Shown piece after piece: positions 36,083-49,123 of a DNA stretch of 64,000 nt (positions are counted from its first letter, which is position 1; the number at the start of each line of letters is the position of its first letter). A model generated the notes under the pieces. The model ran no database searches and had not been told where the DNA came from. It saw only the letters and a program-made list of their open reading frames with translations. Source of the stretch: Siphonodentalium dalli (Eukaryota; Mollusca; Scaphopoda; Gadilida; Siphonodentaliidae); NCBI GenBank assembly GCA_032622095.1, contig CP136063.1, positions 12,503,814 through 12,567,813 of the forward strand. The letters are read 5' to 3'. The translations under genes were made by a program, and so were the position numbers.

Positions 36083-36609
36083 TTAAATCACAGAACTGTG
36101 TCCACAACATCATGTGCTCTGGGTTCAGAGAATCATACATTGACGAAAAGACACATTAAACTGAGAGAACTCCTGGATGTTTGTGGCAACGGAAATTTTT
36201 AAATATTTCCATTCCATGAAATGGAAACACCAAACAGCTTCCAAAGACTCATCCGGGATTTAAATATAACCCCGAACTGAATGCGACCCTACAACGTCAT
36301 CCTGGCAGTACCTGTTATTACCTGTTTTAAACTATACGTTGGTAGGAAACTGATGTAGCAATGACAAAAATTCAAATTAATCTTCGTATCTGAAGAGATC
36401 AATTATGAGTGAACGGCCTAATTACGTTCAGAAGATAAACATATATGTGTGATCATGTCAGAAATTATATTTTCCATATATAAAAAAATATCTTTGTATT
36501 TTATGTTAAGTCCAGATAATTATGAACGTGACATGGCAAATCAGAATTTGTTATCAGGTAATTGTTCTGATATTATACAGTCAATCATAGTTTAAACTGT
36601 ATACGCGCG

Positions 36610-38450
36610 ATGCATTCCATTGCATTGCATTTCGTTTTCTTTGCACTTTTCATCGATTTTGAGTGCTTCTTTGTAACGAAATTTGAATAAGTATTTCGAC
36701 ATGCTTGATCGATTTTTGTTCTACATGCACATGATAACATGCGCAGCAATTAAAACAGTTTATCACATTGAGGGTCAAAGTTGAGTCACGTTACAAAAGT
36801 GTAGAAATCCGGTTGAAGTTCATTTGTTGTGAAATCCGACAAATTATCTTTTATGGCCGCCATTTTTGTATAATACTACGAAAGTAAGGCGGTGACATTT
36901 TAAAGATCAAGTGTAAACTTACATACATAAAAACACGTTCTAACGCGATTTCTAACTCATGATATTAAATATAACGCGATCACACCCATATGCCGTTTTT
37001 GGATGAGTTGTTGCAATTTTGAATATTTAAGGGGGAGGTCAAGTGAAACATTTTGAATGGGCGATTCTCATGTTAATCTCCGGCACAATAGTAAGATGTC
37101 TAGCAGGTGTGTAAAAATCAAACTGACTGCCTCATAATATTGGTAAATAATTAACCTGACGGAAGCGCTTACTAATTTCAACAAACATTAGTCCAGAAAG
37201 CACAGATAACAATTTTAGAAAAAGTAAACATCATAAATCTACTATCCTCCATTTGCAAGAACTATTTACAAGAGGTATGGAGGACAAATTCAATTTGTTG
37301 ATTTCATTCAGCACATATCAGAGGCACGCGTGTTGCAATGAAAGACTATTTGTGTTACCATACTTCGCCCTATATTCACTATATAGAGATTTGTTGACAA
37401 CAAATCGTGCATGCCAGTCAGATTATACAGCAAACAACTCCAAATTTGCAAGTCCCTGGATTCCAATAAAGAAATCGGATGTCGAAAACGTTTAGTATCA
37501 GTTTCACACAACATTTATTTTGTCATTTACTTCCCGATCGGTATATATTATTACCTTTTCTTAGCTTTTCAACTGTAATTTTTCATTTGTTTTCAGAGAA
37601 GCGACGGGAGTGCCCTGCCACACCTTTGTGAAATGGTGAAGCTGATAATTCGCCATCCTCAGCCCGGGAAATTGATAAACGTTGAATAATCGATATATCG
37701 TTGATATATTCCACACACTTCAACATATATACTTGTTTTTAAATCTACAAATGTCAAAAACATATAGTTGAGACCATTTGTAGGAAGATCAATTTAGCAT
37801 ATCAGTCGGAACTATTTCCCTCCATCCACGCGCAACGATATTCAATGTTTGTTTGTAGACAAAACTATTACGAGAAAACCATCAAAGTTGCAGTTGAATA
37901 TCGATGGTATGACGATATGTATCGAACACGTACGTCAGTCATATTTCGAAAAAAGATGATCAGGTCTGCAAACTATATGTTTCCAATACATGTCATTGAA
38001 TATTTCATATTTTATTTCTGTTGCAAATAATCGCAATTTTGTTGTTGATTTCACGCGATAGGGGAGATAATTCAAAATGACTGCACCCATTCACAGGATT
38101 TCCGTCTTTCGTGCAAATAATTATTTCGGATCTGCTCGCGACCACCTTGTGCGGTCACGAAATAACTGAGCGGAGCAGCCAGGTACGACATTTTCCTGTT
38201 TGAAAGTTCGACCTATGTCTTACCACTTTTTTGTGAATATTCTCAACTTTTGCCCCGGATATTAACATGAGAATCGCCCATTCAAACTGTTTCACTTGAC
38301 CTCCCCCTTAAATTTCCCCAATGGTTACAAGTCCACATCAACCGGAAATCATTTGCTGATATCCTACTTATGAATTATCAGCCGAGAAAAAAAAATTAAC
38401 AGAGAATTTTGGGTTAGAGCAAAATCCAGTACTTGGCTGCATATATAGGC
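36610..38450 (+). promoter_or_regulatory. ZNF upstream block split by a TTAA element (copy 1)
   Basis: 36610-37026 and 38312-38450 together match 30235-30775. The block sits 465 bp to 2.3 kb upstream of the ZNF-ORF1 start at 38915. It probably holds 5' regulatory or untranslated sequence of the ZNF gene family, now separated by a 1.28-kb insertion. A 92-codon frame at 38515-38793 is not recognised. Confidence 0.45.
37031..38307. mobile_element. TTAA-flanked element with about 50-bp terminal inverted repeats (copy 1)
   Basis: The ends begin GGGGGAGGTCAAGTGAAACA and pair over about 50 bp with a single-base difference. TTAA lies at 37027-37030 and 38308-38311. The paralogous empty site is visible near 30660 (GAATATTTCAATTTCC). 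TTAA use with this end type fits Kolobok or piggyBac. No transposase is recognised. Confidence 0.85.
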
Positions 38451-38914
38451 TATATGATACAATAATTATACACAAATGTAAACGTAATAAATACAATGAA
38501 AAGAAGTATCATGTTTGTTGAAAATCTGGTGTTTCACACCGTTTGTGGAAAAGGAGACGGACCATGTTTCTGATGATATTGCACGTTTCTGTTTCACCAT
38601 TTCACTATATGTTGACTATTTGTTATATCCATTTCGATGTTTCATATTGCGGGTTGTATCATATTGCATTGGTTTTGGTTGTACAAATATGAATTTGTAT
38701 ATGACTTTCCATCGTTTTGTAAATGGTTCTACTGAACGAAACCACACAATGAGACGCATGTTAAAAAGAGAAATCGTCCTTTGTTCTGCTTGAAAATCGA
38801 CACGTAAACATTCCTTGTTACATTGTGTCAATTGAATTCGTTTCGATATAGAGCAAATATATATCTATATTGTCGCTTTATTGAATATACACTGATATAT
38901 CTAGGACAGTCAAC

Positions 38915-40909
38915 ATGATGGGAGCTGATAACCGGAAGGTTAATGAGACCTCCCGAACAGGGAATAAACGACATAAGTGTGACGTATGTGGGAAACTGTT
39001 CACCCAATCAGGCAGCTTGGGGAAACATAAGAGAATCCACACTGGAGATAAGCCTCACTGTTGTGATAGATGCGGGAAATCATTTAATACATCGAGCAGC
39101 TTGGTGTCACATAATAGAATCCACACTGGAGATAAACCTCACCTTTGTGATATATGTGGGAAATCATTTAATGCATCGAGCAACTTGGTGAGACATAGGA
39201 GAATCCACACCGGAGATAAGACTCACCGTTGTGATGTATGTGGGATTTCACTTAGTAACTCGTGGAACTTGGTGAGACATAAGAAAATCCACACCGGAGA
39301 TAAACCTTACCGTTGTGATATATGCGGGACATTATTTAATCGATCGAGTGACTTGATGATACATAAGAGAATCCACACTGGATATAAGCCTTACCGTTGT
39401 GAGATATGTGGGAAATCATTTAACCATTCGAGCAGCTTGGTGGCACATAAGAGAATCCACACCGCGGAGAAGCCTTACCGCTGTGATATATGTGGGAAAT
39501 CATTTAACCATTCGAGCCACTTGGTGAACCATAAGAGAATCCACACCAAAGATAAACCTTACCATTGTGAAATATGCGGGAAAACATTTAATACATTGAG
39601 CAACTTGGTGCCACATAGGAGAATCCACACCGGAGATAAGCCTTACCATTGTGATATATGCGAGAAATCATTTAATCAGTCGAGCAGCTTTGTGATACAT
39701 AAGAGAATTAAGTTTTATATCATGTTAATGATGGAGTTCATACACAATACGCCAAAGGACGCGTTGGTAGCCAAACTCCTATTCTCGACAAAGGAAGATG
39801 AATCAAAACTAGATGCGATGCGACTGACATTGTTTGATGAAATAAAGAAACTTAAAATTGTTAATGTAGCTCATGACGCAATTATGAAACGGAGAATTCA
39901 AACTAAAACCTCCGAAACTGTGTCCAAAAAGCTGGCAACTGACATCTACCACCTCTTCTATTGTCTGCTTGAAGAGAAAGTTGAATATATTACGCATATG
40001 TTGAGTGTACCGCGTACCAGAAGCCAACAACAGAGCCAGGCTAAACCCGACTCCACGCATACAGGTCTGCCGGATAAAGCATGCAATGTGGATCCTAAGT
40101 CAGCGAATACTGACCCCACACATGATGTGCACAGTGATATCGGAATTCGAGCGAATATAACGCTTCTGCAGCAGTCAAAGGACAAAATGCAAACACATAT
40201 TGATAACATCTCGTCCGACCTATCAGCTAGAGTTAGCACCAATGAAGTTAACCAACAAGACATTATTCGAAGACTCGAAGCAGTTGAACATTTAACATAT
40301 ACACACGGCCTTGCGGTGGAGCGCATCGAGAGCGATAAATGCAATGGTGTTGCGAAACTGAAGGCAGACATAAAAACAATGAAACAAGATATTTCAACAA
40401 TCCTGGAAAAGTGTGAACAATTTCTACACCAAGTCAACTCAACCAAAGGGTCAATAGCTTCAATTGGTGGGAGAATTAAAACTATTGAAGAAATCCACAC
40501 AAAGAACAACTCGAAGTGCAAATCGAACTCGCATAAACCATCTGATAAGTGTGATTGTGAACACCGCTGCACAGAGAATCTAAAAGCGGATATGCAAAGT
40601 TTCGTCGGCCATATATATGGTGAACTCAACAAATTCGCACACTTGACGTGGAACACTATCCACGCTAACCGTTCACAAATCCCACCGGAAACCAGAGAAT
40701 ATCCACGATCACCTCCAGTTAGTGCTGTAGACATTCAGCTAGTTGGTACCAGCGACCAACCGTCTCCCATACCCAGTGCTTCAAAATTCTGTCCGCAGGA
40801 AACTTCCACACCTAGTTCCTCTCATGTTAAACACACATATAAAGGTTGTTGCAATTTTGAATATTTCAATTTCCCCAATTATTACAAGTACAAGCCGAGA
40901 TCCTACTAA
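38915..40909 (+). pseudogene. ZNF-ORF1 chimera truncated at the duplication junction (copy 1)
   Basis: The same ATG, nine fingers and LINE ORF1 start as the full chimera at 49124-51670, through residue 643. The frame then crosses the duplication junction at 40844 and ends after a novel 21-residue tail read from the ZNF upstream block. It lacks the ORF1 C-terminal RNA-binding-like domain and any ORF2. If transcribed it could still give a nine-finger protein with a coiled coil. Confidence 0.8.
39709..40844 (+). mobile_element. LINE-A fragment (5' end only, copy 1)
   Basis: The first 1.1 kb of LINE-A ORF1, cut at 40844 by the tandem duplication breakpoint. The sequence is essentially identical to 49918-51053. 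Confidence 0.85.
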
Positions 40910-40979
40910 TGAATTATCAGCCGGGGAAAAAACTTTAACAGATAATTTTGGGTTAGACCAAAATCCGGCACTTGGATGC
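40845..40979 (+). promoter_or_regulatory. ZNF upstream block fragment at the start of copy 2
   Basis: Duplicate of 30641-30775. It now lies downstream of the truncated ZNF-ORF1 frame and supplies its last 21 codons and stop. Confidence 0.6.
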
Positions 40980-42082
<1,103 letters not shown>

Positions 42083-42206
42083 TTCTAAATGACTAAGCTC
42101 GGTGAGAAAATTCAGAGAGAGTGATTCATCCAAAAAGTAATTGCCTCACCAAATATTTCAGGGAATATGTTATACACTCACTAGACAATTGTGATCAAGA
42201 ACATTG

Positions 42207-42777
42207 AGCGTTAGTAAATTCAGCAAATACACCCAATGAACTGCCACCTTTCTCATAGCGTTAGTAAATTCAGCAAACACACCCAATGAACTGCTACCTT
42301 TCTCATAGCGTTAGTAAATTCAACAAACACACCCAATGAACTGCCACCTTTCTCACATCGTTAATAAATTCAGAAAACACACCCAACGAACTGCTACCTT
42401 TCTCACAGCGTTAGTAAATTCAGCAAACACACCCAATGAACTGCCACCTTTCTCACAGCGTTAGTAAATTCAGCAAACACACCCAATGAACTGCCACCTT
42501 TCTCATAGCGTTAGTAAATTCAACAAACACACCCAATGAACTGCCACCTTTCTCACATCGTTATTAAATTCAGCAACCACACCCAATGAACTGCCACCTT
42601 TCTCACAGCGTTAGTAAATTCAACAAACACACACAATGAACTGCTATCTTTCTCACAGCGTTAGTAAATTCAGCAAACACACCCAATAAACTACCACCTT
42701 TCTCACAGCGTTAGTAAATTCAGCAAACACAGCCAATGAACCGCCACCTTTCTCACATCGCTAATAAATTCAGCAAA
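42207..42777 (+). repeat. 50-bp tandem repeat with four-unit periodicity (copy 2)
   Basis: Duplicate of 32003-32573, with the same unit order. One substitution (CTACC to CTATC near 42648) distinguishes it. Confidence 0.9.
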
Positions 42778-42843
42778 TCAGGTCTCAACTTTTGTAATAA
42801 CAAAATAACAGCTTTTGAAGTAAACCAGCGCAATCATTTTTAC

Positions 42844-43294
42844 GGGCGCCGGACGATTTTCGTGTCAAAGACAATCCGATAACCCATGGCGGCCATCATC
42901 CATGCGAGTGTGACTTGCGGTCGAAGGAATGTGGTGAATCCGGTTCCCTTACACAAGAATCGACACCGCTAATCGACAGTCGATTGTGACGGGTGTCAAA
43001 TGGCTTTCAATCAGACCAACGCAATAGAGTCCATAAAGTGGATCGCCCTTACGAGTGTGATTCATACCAGGAGTCATCTAGTATTCCGATTTCATACCTA
43101 AGCGTAATAGCTCACGGACAAGTGATCAATCTCATACGTATGTAAAATTGTTTCCATTCAGTCCGGCACCCTGCTAATGCACTGTGGTGAACGACCTTAC
43201 GGGTGCGACGTTTGTCAGATGAAGTTCGATGTGACCGTGATTCTGACAAGACATAGGATAAGACGTTATGTCAGTCAAGTAACATGACAACATT
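42844..43294 (+). pseudogene. Highly degenerate C2H2 finger remnants (copy 2)
   Basis: Duplicate of 32640-33090; one substitution near 43268 was noted. Confidence 0.6.
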
Positions 43295-43428
43295 TATATT
43301 TCCTCACAGTTTGGTGATGTAACGGATGTATCAGTGTATCAGTTCTAATAGGAAATATTTGGTTCATTTATTTGGCCTCGTCTTTGGAGATAATGTCATA
43401 TGCCAAACTTTCATGTCGCAATATTCGT

Positions 43429-45501
43429 CAGGGTTGGGTCAATTACATTGAAATGTAATCAATTACAATTACAATTACATTGAAATATGTCAATTACAAT
43501 TACATTGGAAATGCAATGTAATTCATTACAATTACATTGGTTCAATTACAATTACAATTACTTTTGGTTAATGAAAATCGGGATTCGGGAAGAGCTTCAA
43601 GGAGCAAAGTCATTTGTGTTTGATGAACTTTATTGATATAAATAAAATATAAAAGCAATTTAATGTAACACAGTGAAACAGTGTAAACAAAACAATAAAA
43701 CAACAACTACATGTAGAGCACATATTGTTCATTTGATGTGGTGGTTACACCTGACCATCATCATTCTTTCGAATTGCAGCTAGCAGGCTTAACCCAGGAC
43801 AGTTTGTACAATTAAGTCGCCAGTATGTGAGTGGACTGGTATCACTGGGCACGCACGGTTCCTGCAGATATTTCGTAACCTCATCACTGTCAGTTGTGAG
43901 GATCGGTGTAGTTGGCACTTCATCCATGAAACTGAAGAGGGCGCTCATATTGATCCCTATGTTTCCGCTGAAACAATTTTTTTTTACATTAAGATACATC
44001 ATTATGTATAATTTGCCTACATACTAATAGCAGGGATTAAAACAATCAAGCCAGCTAGGGTTGTAAATCACACACAATGACGTAATCAGGATTATGAAGT
44101 AAAACAGGCCACCTGCCTAAGGCTGCCTTTGTTAGGGGATTAACGCATTGATAAAATACTGCAGTGGGGTCATATAGTTAGGACAGCAAGACAGATTAAG
44201 TGCACAAAACTGACCAGATATGGAGGTGAATACAGTTAAGCTCAAAACAAATAGACTAAATGATGTTTTGTTATGAAGACAAAATGCATTCATTATTAAT
44301 GTTATAAAACAATTATTGTTTTAAGATAAATGTATTACTTTTAAAGATATATTCCGGGAATGTTCAGACACAACAATAATGTTTTTTTTTAATTCGATAC
44401 ATGTACTTGTATTAATTATGTACATATTGTCATGATGATATACATATTATTGTAGGTGTATTAAAACATATACATATAATAATAACAATAACATATATAA
44501 ATAATATAAAATAAAATTCAACATGACTTACCTTTAGATGTGTGATGAAATTTGAAGTTGCTTTTGCTGAACCCGAAATCAGTGTTGGACAACGTTTACA
44601 TGTAGCTTTCAATTTGTCAGAAATATCATTGGGCAAGGTAAAATGTTGCCTAATGAATGAAAAACTTTGAGAAGGCATCGCTAATGACTCTAATAGAGGC
44701 AAAGAGATAATGATTGCTTGATAAATAAAGTGAGTAGATGGGCGCGAAGCGCCCGGGATGGTCGAAAAGATCGAGTGATCTTCTCCTTCACCCCACAATG
44801 ATTGCTTGATAGTCAGTTATGCAGTTATATACAAACTTGTAACAACAAATGATGAGACCATCTCATTATGGGGGGGGGGGGGCTACACGAAAGAGTAATC
44901 ACTGTATTCACTGAGCGGTCATCATATTTGAAGTATAGTATTGAGCTATGACAACAACCCAATATTCATGGTGACAGGTCACCACCAATGATGCACTATC
45001 AAAACATTGTTTATATTAATTCTATTGTGACCCACAACTGAGTTGTTTTAAATCAAACCACAATTAGACTATCAACACATTGTGTGACTTCTATAGTGAG
45101 AGGGTTTCATGACTCCATCTTTGAAGTTTTAATTTAGAACATGTATCGATGAAACTACTAACATAGAAGGAAAATATGAGGATAATGACCCCATGTGTAT
45201 AACACTAGTCAAGTAAGTTAGTAACCAAGTGTTTTACCTTATACTATTAACATATCATAGTCATGTCACATTTCAGATACAAATGCTGAATTTGCTGATG
45301 TGTTAACTTGTTATATTGGTCTGTATTTTTGGAAAGTAATTGAAATGTAATTGAAATTACACCCCTTTTCTCAATGTAATTAATTACATTCAATTACATG
45401 TGATTGAAAAAACCTTCAATTACAAATTACATCCAATTACTTGGGAAAATGTAATTAATTACATTCAATTACAATTACAAATTACAATTACCCCAACCCT
45501 G
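43429..45501 (-). mobile_element. hAT transposon, internally deleted (copy 2)
   Basis: Duplicate of 33225-35295 with the same ATATTCGT flanks (43421-43428, 45502-45509). It carries the hATC fragment at 43745-44002 and the BED-type fragment at 44430-44798. A G homopolymer near 44870 is two bases longer. Confidence 0.9.
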
Positions 45502-45771
45502 ATATTCGTGTTCCAAAAGACTAAATAATAATTAGTTATCTTTTTATCCTCAACATCCCCTTAGATCTTATATTTCTTGAACATAAACTATGTATAATAT
45601 GCTATCATGAAGGCAATATATGCTATTGTAATAAAGTACTATTGCGATGATGCATCTATCAATTGAGATCTCACAGAACACAGAATATATGTTAGACTTA
45701 TACTCAAACATGTTCCAAACTACTACACAAGATGGTATGTCTATAAAACCAAATGCATGTATGACATTTAA

Positions 45772-46288
45772 AGGTGGATTATCTCTTTGTAAACATGTAT
45801 TATATAGTTACCGGGGTATACAATGTTAGATTTGAATCTAAGACTCCTGTCCGGAAATGCTTCCATCGATTAATATTAATTTTATTTCGAATATTTTCTG
45901 GTCTAAAAAGGTGTTTGTTCAGCTAACGAACAATAGTGGTTACTGTTAACAGAGACCAGAACTTATATTGTGAAATTTTGTCACAAATAAAGTTAATTAT
46001 ACTCATTATCGCTTACATCTGTGGAACAAAACAATACAAACAACCAATCTGTGACATCTGACATTCGTTGCGTAGCCGTAGGAACAGCCCAATGCTCTAT
46101 ATCACAATACCCTCTCATCCGAATGGTCGGTTCTAAAAATAGTAACATAAACGGGCCCGATTTAATATTCGAAATAAAATCAATATTAATTGATAGAAGC
46201 TTTTCCGGACATAGGTCTTCAGTTCATATCTATTATTTTATACCCACGCATCTATTTAAAATTTGTTATTTAAAGAGATAATCCATCT
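45772..46288 (-). mobile_element. TTAA-flanked MITE (copy 2)
   Basis: Duplicate of 35566-36082, with TTAA at 45768-45771 and 46289-46292. Confidence 0.85.
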
Positions 46289-47236
46289 TTAAATCACAGA
46301 ACTGTGTCCACAACATCATGTGCTCTGGGTTCAGAGAATCATACATTGACGAAAAGACACATTAAACTGAGAGAACTCCTGGATGTTTGTGGCAACGGAA
46401 ATTTTTAAATATTTCCATTCCATGAAATGGAAACACCAAACAGCTTCCAAAGACTCATCCGGGATTTAAATATAACCCCGAACTGAATGCGACCCTACAA
46501 CGTCATCCTGGCAGTACCTGTTATTACCTGTTTTAAACTATACGTTGGTAGGAAACTGATGTAGCAATGACAAAAATTCAAATTAATCTTCGTATCTGAA
46601 GAGATCAATTATGAGTGAACGGCCTAATTACGTTCAGAAGATAAACATATATGTGTGATCATGTCAGAAATTATATTTTCCATATATAAAAAAATATCTT
46701 TGTATTTTATGTTAAGTCCAGATAATTATGAACGTGACATGGCAAATCAGAATTTGTTATCAGGTAATTGTTCTGATATTATACAGTCAATCATAGTTTA
46801 AACTGTATACGCGCGATGCATTCCATTGCATTGCATTTCGTTTTCTTTGCACTTTTCATCGATTTTGAGTGCTTCTTTGTAACGAAATTTGAATAAGTAT
46901 TTCGACATGCTTGATCGATTTTTGTTCTACATGCACATGATAACATGCGCAGCAATTAAAACAGTTTATCACATTGAGGGTCAAAGTTGAGTCACGTTAC
47001 AAAAGTGTAGAAATCCGGTTGAAGTTCATTTGTTGTGAAATCCGACAAATTATCTTTTATGGCCGCCATTTTTGTATAATACTACGAAAGTAAGGCGGTG
47101 ACATTTTAAAGATCAAGTGTAAACTTACATACATAAAAACACGTTCTAACGCGATTTCTAACTCATGATATTAAATATAACGCGATCACACCCATATGCC
47201 GTTTTTGGATGAGTTGTTGCAATTTTGAATATTTAA

Positions 47237-48516
47237 GGGGGAGGTCAAGTGAAACATTTTGAATGGGCGATTCTCATGTTAATCTCCGGCACAATAGTAA
47301 GATGTCTAGCAGGTGTGTAAAAATCAAACTGACTGCCTCATAATATTGGTAAATAATTAACCTGACGGAAGCGCTTACTAATTTCAACAAACATTAGTCC
47401 AGAAAGCACAGATAACAATTTTAGAAAAAGTAAACATCATAAATCTACTATCCTCCATTTGCAAGAACTATTTACAAGAGGTATGGAGGACAAATTCAAT
47501 TTGTTGATTTCATTCAGCACATATCAGAGGCACGCGTGTTGCAATGAAAGACTATTTGTGTTACCATACTTCGCCCTATATTCACTATATAGAGATTTGT
47601 TGACAACAACAAATCGTGCATGCCAGTCAGATTATACAGCAAACAACTCCAAATTTGCAAGTCCCTGGATTCCAATAAAGAAATCGGATGTCGAAAACGT
47701 TTAGTATCAGTTTCACACAACATTTATTTTGTCATTTACTTCCCGATCGGTATATATTATTACCTTTTCTTAGCTTTTCAACTGTAATTTTTCATTTGTT
47801 TTCAGAGAAGCGACGGGAGTGCCCTGCCACACCTTTGTGAAATGGTGAAGCTGATAATTCGCCATCCTCAGCCCGGGAAATTGATAAACGTTGAATAATC
47901 GATATATCGTTGATATATTCCACACACTTCAACATATATACTTGTTTTTAAATCTACAAATGTCAAAAACATATAGTTGAGACCATTTGTAGGAAGATCA
48001 ATTTAGCATATCAGTCGGAACTATTTCCCTCCATCCACGCGCAACTATATTCAATGTTTGTTTGTAGACAAAACTATTACGAGAAAACCATCAAAGTTGC
48101 AGTTGAATATCGATGGTATGACGATATGTATCGAACACGTACGTCAGTCATATTTCGAAAAAAGATGATCAGGTCTGCAAACTATATGTTTCCAATACAT
48201 GTCATTGAATATTTCATATTTTATTTCTGTTGCAAATAATCGCAATTTTGTTGTTGATTTCACGCGATAGGGGAGATAATTCAAAATGACTGCACCCATT
48301 CACAGGATTTCCGTCTTTCGTGCAAATAATTATTTCGGATCTGCTCGCGACCACCTTGTGCGGTCACGAAATAACTGAGCGGAGCAGCCAGGTACGACAT
48401 TTTCCTGTTTGAAAGTTCGACCTATGTCTTACCACTTTTTTGTGAATATTCTCAACTTTTGCCCCGGATATTAACATGAGAATCGCCCATTCAAACTGTT
48501 TCACTTGACCTCCCCC
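47237..48516. mobile_element. TTAA-flanked element with about 50-bp terminal inverted repeats (copy 2)
   Basis: Duplicate of 37031-38307. It has an extra AAC near 47600, so a slippage change arose after the duplication. Confidence 0.85.
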
Positions 48517-49123
48517 TTAAATTTCCCCAATGGTTACAAGTCCACATCAACCGGAAATCATTTGCTGATATCCTACTTATGAATTATCAGCCGAGAAAAA
48601 AAAATTAACAGAGAATTTTGGGTTAGAGCAAAATCCAGTACTTGGCTGCATATATAGGCTATATGATACAATAATTATACACAAATGTAAACGTAATAAA
48701 TACAATGAAAAGAAGTATCATGTTTGTTGAAAATCTGGTGTTTCACACCGTTTGTGGAAAAGGAGACGGACCATGTTTCTGATGATATTGCACGTTTCTG
48801 TTTCACCATTTCACTATATGTTGACTATTTGTTATATCCATTTCGATGTTTCATATTGCGGGTTGTATCATATTGCATTGGTTTTGGTTGTACAAATATG
48901 AATTTGTATATGACTTTCCATCGTTTTGTAAATGGTTCTACTGAACGAAACCACACAATGAGACGCATGTTAAAAAGAGAAATCGTCCTTTGTTCTGCTT
49001 GAAAATCGACACGTAAACATTCCTTGTTACATTGTGTCAATTGAATTCGTTTCGATATAGAGCAAATATATATCTATATTGTCGCTTTATTGAATATACA
49101 CTGATATATCTAGGACAGTCAAC
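48517..49123 (+). promoter_or_regulatory. Immediate upstream region of the ZNF-ORF1 gene
   Basis: It contains the rest of the ZNF upstream block and about 460 bp of AT-rich sequence ending tcaacATGATGG. No clear TATA-plus-initiator arrangement or strong splice acceptor can be singled out. An ATATAT run lies about 50 bp before the ATG. Confidence 0.35.

Noticed and set aside
38515-38793. 92-codon frame upstream of the ZNF-ORF1 gene (also 48724-49002)
   Set aside because: No domain or support beyond openness; it may be untranslated leader. Not called.
39958-40734. 258-codon minus-strand frame, repeated at 50167-50943
   Set aside because: Antisense of LINE-A ORF1; Cys- and Ser-rich composition with no recognisable domain.
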